A stretch of DNA of 64,000 bases from Gallionella sp. (GTDB lineage: Bacteria; Pseudomonadota; Gammaproteobacteria; Burkholderiales; Gallionellaceae): contig JAQUAI010000007.1 in the NCBI GenBank assembly GCA_028687335.1, positions 62,001-126,000 on the forward strand. The letters are read 5' to 3'. The position numbers were made by a program, and so were the translations under genes. This document shows, in pieces, positions 44,103 to 53,582 of this stretch. The notes below the pieces were generated by a model that was not told the DNA's origin, searched no databases, and worked only from the letters and a program-made list of their open reading frames with translations. Within the stretch, counting starts at the first letter, position 1; every line of letters starts with the position of its first letter.

Positions 44103-45590
44103 CTACTTTCGTTTTTTCAACGCGGCCTCAATGCGATCACACAGGGTCTTCAGTACTTTCAGGCGGGCGAAATTTTTGTCATTCGCTTCGACCAATATCC
44201 ATGGTGCGGTATTGGTGCTGGTTCGGTCGACCATGTCGCACACGGCGGTTTCGTAGGCATCCCATTTTTTGCGGTTGCGCCAGTCTTCCTCGGTGATCTT
44301 GAAGCGTTTGAAACTGACTTTTTCGCGCTCTTTGAAGCGTCGTAACTGTTCGTCTTTGGTGATCGTCAGCCAGAATTTTACCAGCACGATGTTGTTGTCG
44401 GACAGTTGTTGCTCGAAGTCGTTGATTTCGCCGTAGGCGCGCATCCAATCCGCTTCCGAGCAAAACTTCTCGACCCGTTCTACCAGCACGCGGCCATACC
44501 ATGAGCGGTCGAAGATGGTGAACTTGCCGGTGCGCGGCACGTTGCGCCAGAAACGCCACAGATACGGCTGGGCGCGCTCTTCCTCGGTCGGCGCGGCAAC
44601 CGGCACGATGCGATAGTGGCGGGCATCGAGTGCGCTGGTGATGCGACGTATCGCACCACCCTTGCCCGCCGCGTCGTTGCCTTCGAATAAAGCGACAACA
44701 GAAATATTGCGGAAGCGCGCGTCGCGCGTCAGCATGGCCAGTTTTCCTTGATACTTTTCTAGCTCGGTATCAAATTTCTTTTTGGCCACTTTTTGCTTCA
44801 TGTCGAGCCGGTCAAACACATCGAGGCGGTCAATCGGTGCTTGCAGAGGCGGCGATTTGGAGGTGGTGGGCTGGGGTTTTTCCTGCAAACGTTTGCGCAG
44901 CGCTTCAAGCAAAATCTTGCCGGCGGTCAGGCTGCGATAACGCGCATCACTGCCTTCGACCACAATCCACGGGGCTTCGGCGGTGCTGGTGGCACGTAAG
45001 GCGAGCTCGGAAACCTTGCGGAACTGGTCGTATATATTGAAGCGATCCCAATCAAACTTGGTTACACGCCAGCGTGTTTTGGGGTCTTTTTCTAGCGTTT
45101 TTAAACGTTTTTTCTGAGCGTCTTTGGAGAGGTGAAACCAAAATTTGACGATCAGCGCGCCCTCATTGCAAAGCATCTCCTCGAAGCGATTGATCTCTTC
45201 GATGCGCTGGTTAAGCTTGCTGTTTTTGATTTCACCCAACGCACGTTGCACGATGGGAGCGGTGTACCACGAGCCGAAAAATACGCCGACCTTGCCTTTG
45301 GGCGGCAGCGAGTGCCAAAAACGCCACATCGGCGGACGCTCGCGCTCTTCGTCAGACTGCTCACCCATCGCGTGGACTTGGATATAACGCGGATCCATCC
45401 ATTCGTTGAGCAGATTCACCGTCTCACCCTTGCCCGCGCCATCCACGCCACCGACTAGGATGACGACGGGAAATTTGGCTTTCTGCGCCAGATCGAATTG
45501 CGCATTGAGCAACGCCTCGCGCAACGCGGGCACCTCGGCATCGTAAGTTGCTTTATCTATCTTGTGACCCAGCTCGGCAGACTCAAACAT
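44103..45590 (-). CDS. pap: Polyphosphate:AMP phosphotransferase, two PPK2 domains
   Basis: 495 residues, two fused PPK2 domains. The first has Walker A GGVDGAGKGETVNLLNEWMD, and the second FEGNDAAGKGGAIRRITSAL with the lid DRSWYGRVLVERVE. Fusion of two domains is the class II (PAP) architecture, which phosphorylates AMP to ADP from polyphosphate. A clear ribosome-binding site (AGGAG) lies 7 bases before the start. It suggests the cell stores polyphosphate as an energy reserve. Confidence 0.94.
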   Translation of the reverse strand: MFESAELGHKIDKATYDAEVPALREALLNAQFDLAQKAKFPVVILVGGVDGAGKGETVNLLNEWMDPRYIQVHAMGEQSDEERERPPMWRFWHSLPPKGKVGVFFGSWYTAPIVQRALGEIKNSKLNQRIEEINRFEEMLCNEGALIVKFWFHLSKDAQKKRLKTLEKDPKTRWRVTKFDWDRFNIYDQFRKVSELALRATSTAEAPWIVVEGSDARYRSLTAGKILLEALRKRLQEKPQPTTSKSPPLQAPIDRLDVFDRLDMKQKVAKKKFDTELEKYQGKLAMLTRDARFRNISVVALFEGNDAAGKGGAIRRITSALDARHYRIVPVAAPTEEERAQPYLWRFWRNVPRTGKFTIFDRSWYGRVLVERVEKFCSEADWMRAYGEINDFEQQLSDNNIVLVKFWLTITKDEQLRRFKEREKVSFKRFKITEEDWRNRKKWDAYETAVCDMVDRTSTNTAPWILVEANDKNFARLKVLKTLCDRIEAALKKRK

Positions 45591-45599
45591 GATGATCTC

Positions 45600-46052
45600 C
45601 TAAAGAAACTCGGGGGTGATAACCAGACGCAATGTGGTTTGCACAAAGCCATCGCGTTCGCGGCGGCTGAACCACCACAGTGCGCCTTTCTTGATGCTCA
45701 ATGAGGGCTCGGCAGATTCCAGTAGCAGCGCAGCAACTGCGCCCAGAGTCGGCTGGTGGCTGACAATCAGCACGCTGCCACCTGCATCCGGCCAGCGTGC
45801 AGCATCGAGAATATCCTGTGCCGACGCACCGGGCGCGATGCTAGGTGCGAGCGTGAAATGCTCAGTGAGGGCAGCTACGGTTTGGCGGGTGCGGGCGGCG
45901 GGACTGACGAGGATGCGTGTATCTGCGGGCAGATTTTGATCAAGAAAGGCGGCAATTTTGGCGGCTTGCCGCCGACCTTTTTCCGTCAACTCACGGGCGA
46001 GGTCGGGTGTTCCATCTTCCGCTTCCGCATGTCGCCACAGTAGCAATTCCAC
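45600..46052 (-). CDS. sixA: Phosphohistidine phosphatase SixA
   Basis: 150 residues of the histidine phosphatase superfamily. The N-terminal MELLLWRHAEAED carries the catalytic RHA(E). SPAARTRQTVAAL and VLIVSHQPTLG are the other SixA motifs. It removes phosphate from His-phosphorylated proteins, in E. coli from the nitrogen PTS. It ends 9 bases before the polyphosphate phosphotransferase gene, a pairing seen in other proteobacteria. Confidence 0.92.
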   Translation of the reverse strand: MELLLWRHAEAEDGTPDLARELTEKGRRQAAKIAAFLDQNLPADTRILVSPAARTRQTVAALTEHFTLAPSIAPGASAQDILDAARWPDAGGSVLIVSHQPTLGAVAALLLESAEPSLSIKKGALWWFSRRERDGFVQTTLRLVITPEFL

Positions 46053-46116
46053 GATCTTCTCCCCGCTGTCAGTATGGTTGTCACTGTACGCTTGAGCATC
46101 ATCACTGACAATGTAC

Positions 46117-46944
46117 TTAGCCCGAACTGCCTTTCCGTTTCAAACCGGTTTGATGCAGGATAGAAGTGGAAATTTCTTCCACCGACATGGCAGTGATGTC
46201 GATGCAGGGGATGCATGCCTGACGCATCATGCGCTCAGCCTGTTTAACTTCTAGGCGGCAATTTTCCAGCGTGGCATAGCGGCTGTTGGGTGAGCGTTCG
46301 CTGCGAATCTGGTGCAGCCGCTCCGGCTGGATGGTGAGGCCGAACAATTTGTCGTGCAAAGCGTGCAGGGCTTTGGGTAAGTCGCTAGAGGTAAAGTCCT
46401 CTGGCACCAGCGGATAGTTCGCGGCAAAGATGCCGAATTGCAAAGCGAGATAGAGCGAGGTCGGTGTTTTGCCGCAACGCGATACGCCAACCAAAATGAT
46501 CTCGGCACGGTGCAGTTCGCGCGAAATACCGCCGTCGTCGTGATTCAGCGCGTAATTCACCGCGTCGATACGTGCCGTATAGTTGCCACCCGCACCGCGT
46601 GAACGCCCCACCTTATGCGAAGAATGAATGTTTAACTCGGTTTCCATCGGCGTGATGAATTTCTCGAACATATCCAGAATAAGCGCATCAGCAGTTTCGA
46701 TAATGAGGCGCACCGAGGGCTCGATCAAAGTACTGAACACGATAGGACGTTGACCATCGCTGACCGATGTTTCGTTGATGCGCGTCAGCGCGTCACGCGC
46801 CTTGTCTTCCGAATCGACAAAGGGCAGGGTGACTTTGCGAAAGTGAATACCGTCGAACTGGCTCAGCAGACTGTTGCCCAGACTTTCCGCCGTAATGCCG
46901 GTGCGGTCGGAAACAAAAAAAGCGGTGCGTGTTTTATTCATCAC
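46117..46944 (-). CDS. ppsR: PEP synthase regulatory kinase/pyrophosphorylase
   Basis: 275 residues of the DUF299 family. The start RTAFFVSDRTGITAESLGNSLLSQF and the P-loop GVSRCGKTPTSLYLA are signatures. The enzyme inactivates phosphoenolpyruvate synthase by ADP-dependent phosphorylation and reactivates it by Pi-dependent dephosphorylation. The target gene ppsA, usually divergent from it, is not in the window; a rhodanese gene occupies that position. Confidence 0.94.
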   Translation of the reverse strand: MMNKTRTAFFVSDRTGITAESLGNSLLSQFDGIHFRKVTLPFVDSEDKARDALTRINETSVSDGQRPIVFSTLIEPSVRLIIETADALILDMFEKFITPMETELNIHSSHKVGRSRGAGGNYTARIDAVNYALNHDDGGISRELHRAEIILVGVSRCGKTPTSLYLALQFGIFAANYPLVPEDFTSSDLPKALHALHDKLFGLTIQPERLHQIRSERSPNSRYATLENCRLEVKQAERMMRQACIPCIDITAMSVEEISTSILHQTGLKRKGSSG

Positions 46945-47165
46945 ATCCTCGATTCATGCATTCTTGAAAGCGCCTCTCATCCACGAAATTAAGTCAGCAC
47001 ACCCTTTAGATGAAACTCACAATCAGGCGCACCGATTTAATCGGTTCTGTTGGGTTACTAGGCTTAGGAGACTTGTCGCGCAGTATATCGCCCGCAGCGT
47101 CGATTTGCGCGCGGGCCGCTGCGCTATACTTTGCACACTAACCATCATTCAATAAGGAGCGAACA

Positions 47166-47585
47166 ATGCATCATTGGAAAAACAAACTGGGCTTGGTACT
47201 GGCAACCCTTACAATTTTGCTGGCGGGTTGCGCGCAAGAAGAGCCGGGTATTGATGTTAAAGCCGCTGCCGAACTGCAAAAGAAAGGTGGGCTGTTGTTG
47301 GATGTGCGCCAGCCGGATGAATATGTCGAAGGACACGCACCGGATAGCAAGCTGGTACCGTTGGCACGCATCAAATCACGCATGGCGGAACTCACCCCCT
47401 ACAAAGACAAACCAGTTGCCGTTATTTGCCGTTCCGGTCGTCGCTCGGCACTCGCTGTAAGCGAATTGCGCGAGGCGGGATTCACGCAAGTACAAAACGT
47501 CGATGGCGGCATGCTCGCATGGCAAAAAGCCGGACTGCCGCTGGTGCAGGGTGAAGACGGGCAAATAGCAGAGCCAGCAAAATAA
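47166..47585 (+). CDS. Rhodanese-domain lipoprotein
   Basis: 139 residues. A lipoprotein signal ends in the lipobox LLAGC (Cys22). The rhodanese domain has LLLDVRQPDEYVEGHAP and the active-site loop CRSGRRS (Cys88), so it can carry persulfide sulfur. It is anchored at the periplasmic face of a membrane. It stands alone, divergent from ppsR, with a -10-like TATACT about 45 bases upstream. Confidence 0.9.
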   Translation: MHHWKNKLGLVLATLTILLAGCAQEEPGIDVKAAAELQKKGGLLLDVRQPDEYVEGHAPDSKLVPLARIKSRMAELTPYKDKPVAVICRSGRRSALAVSELREAGFTQVQNVDGGMLAWQKAGLPLVQGEDGQIAEPAK

Positions 47586-47659
47586 ACGCTGCTGGTTGAT
47601 GTATTCTGGGCCAGCGCGCTAACGCTTCGCCATTGGCTTCAGACATACAGGGTGCAATA

Positions 47660-47686
47660 AGCCTGTCCTGAGCTTGTCGAAGGGCG
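47660..47686. repeat. Interspersed GCCTGTCCTGAG repeat, copy 2
   Basis: AGCCTGTCCTGAGC followed by TTGTCGAAGGGCG. Related sequences are common as dispersed extragenic repeats in proteobacteria. It lies just beyond the truncated toxin frame, 30 bases past its premature stop. Confidence 0.65.
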
Positions 47687-47715
47687 TACGCATTGTGCAT
47701 CCTTGCTTGCATGTT

Positions 47716-47805
47716 TCACAGACTTAAATCGTGCCCTACTAGGAAGGTGAATAATCGCTTCAAATCTTCATTGGTCGCTAAGGTATAGCGAACCTTGTAA
47801 CTCAC
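47716..47805 (-). pseudogene. Remnant of a RelE/ParE-type toxin
   Basis: A 29-residue frame beginning at a GTG that overlaps the antitoxin stop (GTGA): V-SYKVRYTLATNEDLKRLF then TFLVGHDLSL and stop. The start resembles the beginning of ParE/RelE toxins, which normally run 90-100 residues. What follows is a dispersed repeat rather than toxin sequence, so the gene is truncated and should be inactive. Confidence 0.65.
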
Positions 47806-48074
47806 TTACGTGCCTGCTTTTTAGCACTGGTAATGATGGTATCCAACTCTGTCAATGTTTCTTCCGAAGAAAAATACACGCCGGTTTTCTTTGTCTCATC
47901 CCGCGAAGCCAAGCCGCGTGCAATGAACTCCTGCTGCGTTCGGCGAAATGCCACATTGCGGCGCAACGACTCTTCTTCGAAAGCAGAAATTGTCTCGCCT
48001 GGACGCAAAATCTCTTCGGCGGCTTGGCGTAGTTCTGGCTGTACGCGCAGTGCTGGCATGGTGGCGGTTTTCAT
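47802..48074 (-). CDS. Antitoxin of YlcI/YnfO type, partner toxin lost
   Basis: 90 residues: ALRVQPELRQAAEEILRPGE, TISAFEEESLRRNVAFRRTQ, EFIARGLASRDETKKTGVYF. This matches my memory of the YlcI/YnfO-like antitoxin family: an N-terminal DNA-binding part and a C-terminal toxin-binding part. It seems complete. The toxin frame that follows in overlap is only 29 codons long. A TTTGTA/TACAAA palindrome lies just upstream of the start and may be its operator. Confidence 0.72.
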   Translation of the reverse strand: MKTATMPALRVQPELRQAAEEILRPGETISAFEEESLRRNVAFRRTQQEFIARGLASRDETKKTGVYFSSEETLTELDTIITSAKKQARK

Positions 48075-48083
48075 GGAAGTCCT

Positions 48084-48096
48084 TTTGTATTACAAA
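48084..48096. promoter_or_regulatory. Palindromic operator candidate for the antitoxin
   Basis: TTTGTATTACAAA is a perfect 6+6 palindrome around one base, 10 bases before the antitoxin ATG. Antitoxins of this type usually repress their own promoter at such sites. Confidence 0.5.
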
Positions 48097-48136
48097 TGTA
48101 CTGCACATCATGCGCAAGTGGATGTGGAAACAAGTG

Positions 48137-48235
48137 CTAAACCGTGGCTCCGATTGCTTTTTGGTCATTCCCCATGATTTCAAAAAATTCTTCATCCAGC
48201 ATTTCGCCGAGAGAAACAGGTGTAATCGTATGCAT
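48137..48235 (-). pseudogene. Short HigA-like antitoxin remnant
   Basis: A 32-codon frame, MHTITPVSLGEMLDEEFFEI followed by MGNDQKAIGATV. The PVSLGEMLDEEFFEIMG part resembles the N-terminus of HigA addiction antitoxins (PGEIL-x-EEFL), but the helix-turn-helix that should follow is absent. It lies 14 bases past the methyltransferase gene. The match is short, so this is tentative. Confidence 0.4.
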
Positions 48236-48248
48236 GGGAAAATTTACG

Positions 48249-49226
48249 TTAGGTGGACGACGAGTACTCAACCTCATAGGTTTTTTGTTTTTGGAAAAGT
48301 GAAAATTGCTGCTTACTGCTTGGTTCGCCAACATCACGAATATGGCTCTCTAATCGTGAGGCAACATATTCAGCCAGCTTTACCGGAACAGCATTTCCTA
48401 TTACCTGCTCGCTATCAGTTTTACTTCCCGGAAATTTGAAGTTCTTGGGGAAGGTTTGAATCAACGCGCGTTCAGATGTAGTCAGGCTGCGAATGCTGTC
48501 TGCCGGGGCGGTATCTCCTGCATGCCCCGGATATCCTAATGGCACTGGGCGATTTACACCTCTGATCGTAGGGCTTGGCTCATCAATGCTGAAGACTGCT
48601 CGTCGAGCATAAGAGCGTGGGTGGCGGTAGTAGTGCGTGAAGTCAATTTCCCGCCCGAAGTACTCTCTCAAAGTTAACGGTTTTGAAGCCAAGCCGCTTT
48701 CTAATGCATCATCCAAAAAACCGTCTTTTTTGTTTAACGCCCCCACAACGAAGAAACGCTTTCTAGTTTGCGGTGCACCGCAGTAAGCCGCGTCCAAAAC
48801 CTTCATTGTGACCCCATATCCTGCACGTTTAAAAATACTGAGCGCGGCTTTGAAAGCAGCTGAGCTGGCTGATCGCGCAACATTTTCCATCACGAAATAT
48901 TCTGGTCGGCAGCCAACAACAATATTTGCAAAACTGACTGTAAGGCTGGCTCTCCCCTGAGTCTCATCTCGTTTCCCTGCGCTGGAAAAATCTTGACAAG
49001 GCGGCCCACCAATAATGATGTCGGGCATAAATTGCTTTATGCCAACGATAGCTTTTTGCTCGTCAGCAAGGTCAAGCTGAAGGACTGGGTGGTCAAGAAA
49101 GTTTGCACGGTACACATCAACAGCGGGTTGCCATTTTTCAATGGCACATACAACATCAAATCCAGCATTTTGGAAGCCCAAACTCATGCCGCCGCCGCCT
49201 GCAAATAAGTCAACGACACGTTTCAC
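48249..49226 (-). CDS. DNA (cytosine-5) methyltransferase of a type II R-M system
   Basis: 325 residues. All core C5-methyltransferase motifs are visible: I DLFAGGGGMSLGF, IV GGPPCQDFSSAGKR (nucleophile Cys in PCQ), VI MENVARS, VIII QTRKRFF and X IGNAVPV. The target-recognition region includes SPTIRGVNRPVPLGYPGHAGD. The start overlaps the stop of the restriction gene (ATGA), so the two form one unit. If the partner is HindVP-like, the methylated site may be GRCGYC, but that is inference. Confidence 0.93.
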   Translation of the reverse strand: MKRVVDLFAGGGGMSLGFQNAGFDVVCAIEKWQPAVDVYRANFLDHPVLQLDLADEQKAIVGIKQFMPDIIIGGPPCQDFSSAGKRDETQGRASLTVSFANIVVGCRPEYFVMENVARSASSAAFKAALSIFKRAGYGVTMKVLDAAYCGAPQTRKRFFVVGALNKKDGFLDDALESGLASKPLTLREYFGREIDFTHYYRHPRSYARRAVFSIDEPSPTIRGVNRPVPLGYPGHAGDTAPADSIRSLTTSERALIQTFPKNFKFPGSKTDSEQVIGNAVPVKLAEYVASRLESHIRDVGEPSSKQQFSLFQKQKTYEVEYSSST

Positions 49227-50323
49227 TTTTCAGACTCCGCATCTTCAAACAAGTCGTTTGAGAAATACAAAATGGCATCAAAGCGCCTTTCGGGACTGAG
49301 GTGTTTTTGTCCGCCCCCGAGCACGATATTTTTTACCTCAGCTTTGGTTACGATGGGGCGGGTAAGTCGCTCACAAGCCATTAACGAGCGTGACTTTGTG
49401 CCAGAGATGGCAAATTCTTTGTCGTTCTGGTTGTCGTAAGTCATGCCGTCATAGATGGGGGCTTGATGTACTCGCCCGCTTAATGATGACTGGTAGAGAA
49501 AGCGTGAAAGCCGCAACACGGCACGAAGTTGTCTTGATATTTTTTGTTGCTGCACCGCGATGCGGGCTGAATCAAGGAAAAGGTGTGTTAGAGCAAAATC
49601 ACTCCAAACAAATATATCCAAACAGTTATCTGCCAGAACGGGGGTTTTTCCCTTCGTTTTCCAGATTGGCTGCATGAGTAGTGGTTGCTGGAATTTCTTG
49701 AACTCATTTAAAAATTTTTCCAGTGCATCAAGAATGCTAGGGGCGAGTTGCAACATTTCAGGCTTGGAATCCCAATTACGCACTGTTGCCATCGCGGGTT
49801 CAAAAATTTCACGTACCCGCGCCATCTTCTTTTGGAGAGAACGCACCATAGATAGAGCCATGTATCGAGTCGTCGCAGAACGAATGACTAACTCTGTGCC
49901 ATATTGATCTTCCGATAATGCTTCAGTGGTGTTGTCCGGTAGTGTTGTGAGTTTTATTTCAATCGGGCGTATCTGATCGTTTCTCGACTTATCGCAGACT
50001 ACTAAATCAATGGGTGGTAATTCGTCGTGAACATGGTCACGAAAAGGCTCATAACGAGACTCGAACGAAAAATATAGGTCTTCGTTTGGCAGTAAGCTAC
50101 CAAATAAGTCCGACACATCTAACTCACCTATCGTTGTCCCAAGTTCGTCGCGGTATTGGATGTATACCAGCGGAATCGATTTGGATCGCATGTAACATGC
50201 CAATGCAACCGGAAATGCCGAGTTGAATTGATTTTTCCCCCAGTAATAAGGATCAGCAAAGTCGCGGTTGCTGCGCGTTATTCCGAATAGTGATGGTGTT
50301 TGCATGTTGTTCATGGCCGTCAT
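49223..50323 (-). CDS. HindVP-family type II restriction endonuclease
   Basis: 366 residues. The N-terminus PSLFGITRSNRDFADPYYWG, KNQFNSAFPVALACYM matches the RE_HindVP family as I remember it. A PD-(D/E)xK-like core is suggested by PPIDLVVCDKSRNDQIRPIEIKLTTL (Asp, then E-x-K). HindVP cuts GRCGYC. It overlaps the methyltransferase gene by 4 bases. ubiE ends only 12 bases upstream, so expression may depend on read-through from ubiE. No controller (C) protein or Vsr endonuclease was found. Confidence 0.85.
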   Translation of the reverse strand: MTAMNNMQTPSLFGITRSNRDFADPYYWGKNQFNSAFPVALACYMRSKSIPLVYIQYRDELGTTIGELDVSDLFGSLLPNEDLYFSFESRYEPFRDHVHDELPPIDLVVCDKSRNDQIRPIEIKLTTLPDNTTEALSEDQYGTELVIRSATTRYMALSMVRSLQKKMARVREIFEPAMATVRNWDSKPEMLQLAPSILDALEKFLNEFKKFQQPLLMQPIWKTKGKTPVLADNCLDIFVWSDFALTHLFLDSARIAVQQQKISRQLRAVLRLSRFLYQSSLSGRVHQAPIYDGMTYDNQNDKEFAISGTKSRSLMACERLTRPIVTKAEVKNIVLGGGQKHLSPERRFDAILYFSNDLFEDAESEK

Positions 50324-50335
50324 TTTGAGTGATCG

Positions 50336-51067
50336 TTAAAGCTTATACCCCCGATGCACCGCTACTACCCCGCCCGTCATGTTGAAGTATTCAACTTGCT
50401 CTAATCCAGCTTCGATCATCATTTGCTTCAACTCTTCCTGTCCCGGATGCATGCGGATGGATTCGGCGAGGTAGCGGTAGCTGTCGGCATCACCGGCGAT
50501 CATCTGGCCCATTTTGGGGAGTAATTTGAAGGAGTACAGGTCGTACATCTTCTCCAGCGGTTTGGCGACTTTGGAAAATTCCAGCACGATGACGCGGCCA
50601 CCGGGTTTGAGTACGCGTTTCATTTCGCGCAGGGCGGCATCTTTGTGGGTGACGTTGCGCAGGCCGAAGGCGATGCTGACGCAGTCGAAATAGTTGTCGG
50701 GGAAGGGCAGGTGTTCGGCATCGCACTGGGTTGTTGGTGTGGCGATTCCTTCGTCCAGCAGGCGGTCACGTCCCACGCGTAGCATGGCGTTGTTGATGTC
50801 GGTGAGTACCACTTGGCCGCTGCTGCCGACTTCTTTCAAAAACAAGCGCGAGAGATCAGCCGAGCCGCCCGCCACGTCGAGTACGCGTTGGCCGGGACGC
50901 ACGCCGCTGACGCTAATAGCGAAGCGTTTCCAGATACGGTGCAGTCCGCCTGACATCAGGTCGTTCATGATGTCGTACTTGCTGGCGACGGAGGTAAATA
51001 CGCCCGCAACTTTTTTGGCTTTTTCTGTTTCGTCTACGGTTTCAAATCCGAAATGGGTTTTGCTCAT
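50336..51067 (-). CDS. ubiE: Demethylmenaquinone/2-methoxy-benzoquinol methyltransferase UbiE
   Basis: 243 residues. The signature [21 protein letters not shown] and the SAM motif [15 protein letters not shown] are present, as is [25 protein letters not shown]. It performs a C-methylation in ubiquinone (and menaquinone, where made) synthesis. It is normally followed by the Tim44-like, ubiJ and ubiB genes; here the R-M pair follows instead. A 116-bp inverted-repeat element separates it from the upstream DUF971 gene. Confidence 0.97.
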   Translation of the reverse strand: MSKTHFGFETVDETEKAKKVAGVFTSVASKYDIMNDLMSGGLHRIWKRFAISVSGVRPGQRVLDVAGGSADLSRLFLKEVGSSGQVVLTDINNAMLRVGRDRLLDEGIATPTTQCDAEHLPFPDNYFDCVSIAFGLRNVTHKDAALREMKRVLKPGGRVIVLEFSKVAKPLEKMYDLYSFKLLPKMGQMIAGDADSYRYLAESIRMHPGQEELKQMMIEAGLEQVEYFNMTGGVVAVHRGYKL

Positions 51068-51081
51068 GGTGAGGCTCCTTA

Positions 51082-51197
51082 AATTCGTTTAACGGGCGAA
51101 TCGCGTCGTCGCATGCTCGCTCACTCCTCGCCTACCCGTATGGTATGTCTCGTCCTTCGCTGCGCGGCTCCTTGCGCTTCATCCCGTGAAACGAATT
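51082..51197. repeat. MITE-like element with 15-bp inverted ends
   Basis: The ends AATTCGTTTAACGGG (51082-51096) and CCCGTGAAACGAATT (51183-51197) are inverted repeats with one mismatch. Each is flanked outside by TTA, a possible 3-bp target duplication. The 116-bp element fills most of the DUF971-ubiE gap and encodes no protein. Confidence 0.6.
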
Positions 51198-51205
51198 TTA
51201 TTTCA

Positions 51206-51556
51206 CTATTGGGGATCGCGGCTTGCGCCCGCAGCTTCCAGCTTGCTCAGATAATCGTGCCACAAGCCTTGCTGGTATTTGCCTAGCTCATACAAATATT
51301 CCCACGAGTACAGGCCGCTGTCGTGGCTGTCGTCAAAGGTGATTTGCAGCGCATATTGGCCGACCGGCTCGATGCCGCTGATGGCGACATTGCGTTTGCC
51401 GACTTGCAACACTTCTTGTCCGGGGCCGTGGCCGCGCACTTCGGCAGAAGGCGAGTACACGCGCAGGTATTCGGCGGGCAAGTTGAAGCGATCTTCACCA
51501 AAGGCGATTTCAAGCAAATTGGATTGTTGGTGCAGCGTAATTTCTGTCGGAGTCAT
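51206..51556 (-). CDS. DUF971 (gamma-butyrobetaine hydroxylase-like N-terminal) protein
   Basis: 116 residues, family length. Conserved segments are EITLHQQSNLLEIAF, LPAEYLRVYSPSAEVRGHG and GLYSWEYLYELG. The domain is a small beta-rich fold, here as a stand-alone protein; its function in ubiquinone gene neighbourhoods is unknown. It overlaps the hldE2-like gene by 4 bases and precedes ubiE, the ancestral order. Confidence 0.9.
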   Translation of the reverse strand: MTPTEITLHQQSNLLEIAFGEDRFNLPAEYLRVYSPSAEVRGHGPGQEVLQVGKRNVAISGIEPVGQYALQITFDDSHDSGLYSWEYLYELGKYQQGLWHDYLSKLEAAGASRDPQ

Positions 51557-52037
51557 AGTGAGCGGATCTTTTTCAGTAGTGCGGTGGTTGAGCGTTCGTG
51601 CAGGAACGGGATGCTGTGTACTGAGCCGCCGCGCGCTTTGACTTCATTTGCGCCGACGATATTTTCCGGCTGCCAGTCGCCGCCTTTAACCAGCACATCC
51701 GGATGGCAGGCGAGAATCAGATTCAGCGGCGTATCTTCTTCAAACAGGATGACCAAGCTCACCGACTCCAGTGCTGCGAGTACGGCCAAGCGGTCGTCTT
51801 GCTGGTTGATCGGACGGTCATCGCCTTTGCCCTGACGCTTCACTGAAGCATCGCTATTCACACCGACGATGAGTGATGCGCCGAGTGCGCGAGCTTGGGC
51901 AAGATAAGTGACATGGCCGCGATGCAGCACGTCGAAACAGCCGTTGGTGAACACCAGCGGGCGCGGCAGTTCGGCCACGCGCGCAGCAAGGGTGTCGCTG
52001 CTGGCGACCTTGCTTTCAAACGCTGGGGTGGCAAACA

Positions 52038-52038
<1 letters not shown>
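51553..52038 (-). CDS. rfaE2: D-glycero-beta-D-manno-heptose-1-phosphate adenylyltransferase
   Basis: 161 residues of the nucleotidyltransferase superfamily. The motifs FTNGCFDVLHRGHVTYL (with HxGH) and GVNSDASVKRQGKGDDRPI match the C-terminal half of HldE. The kinase half is absent, so this is the split RfaE2 form. It makes ADP-heptose for the lipopolysaccharide core. The start overlaps the dolP stop by one base. Confidence 0.92.

Positions 52039-53578
<1,540 letters not shown>

Positions 53579-53582
<4 letters not shown>

Noticed and set aside
48249-50323. Controller protein or Vsr mismatch endonuclease accompanying the R-M genes.
   Set aside because: No helix-turn-helix or Vsr-like frame lies in the unit; neighbouring frames are shadows or the decayed antitoxin pieces.
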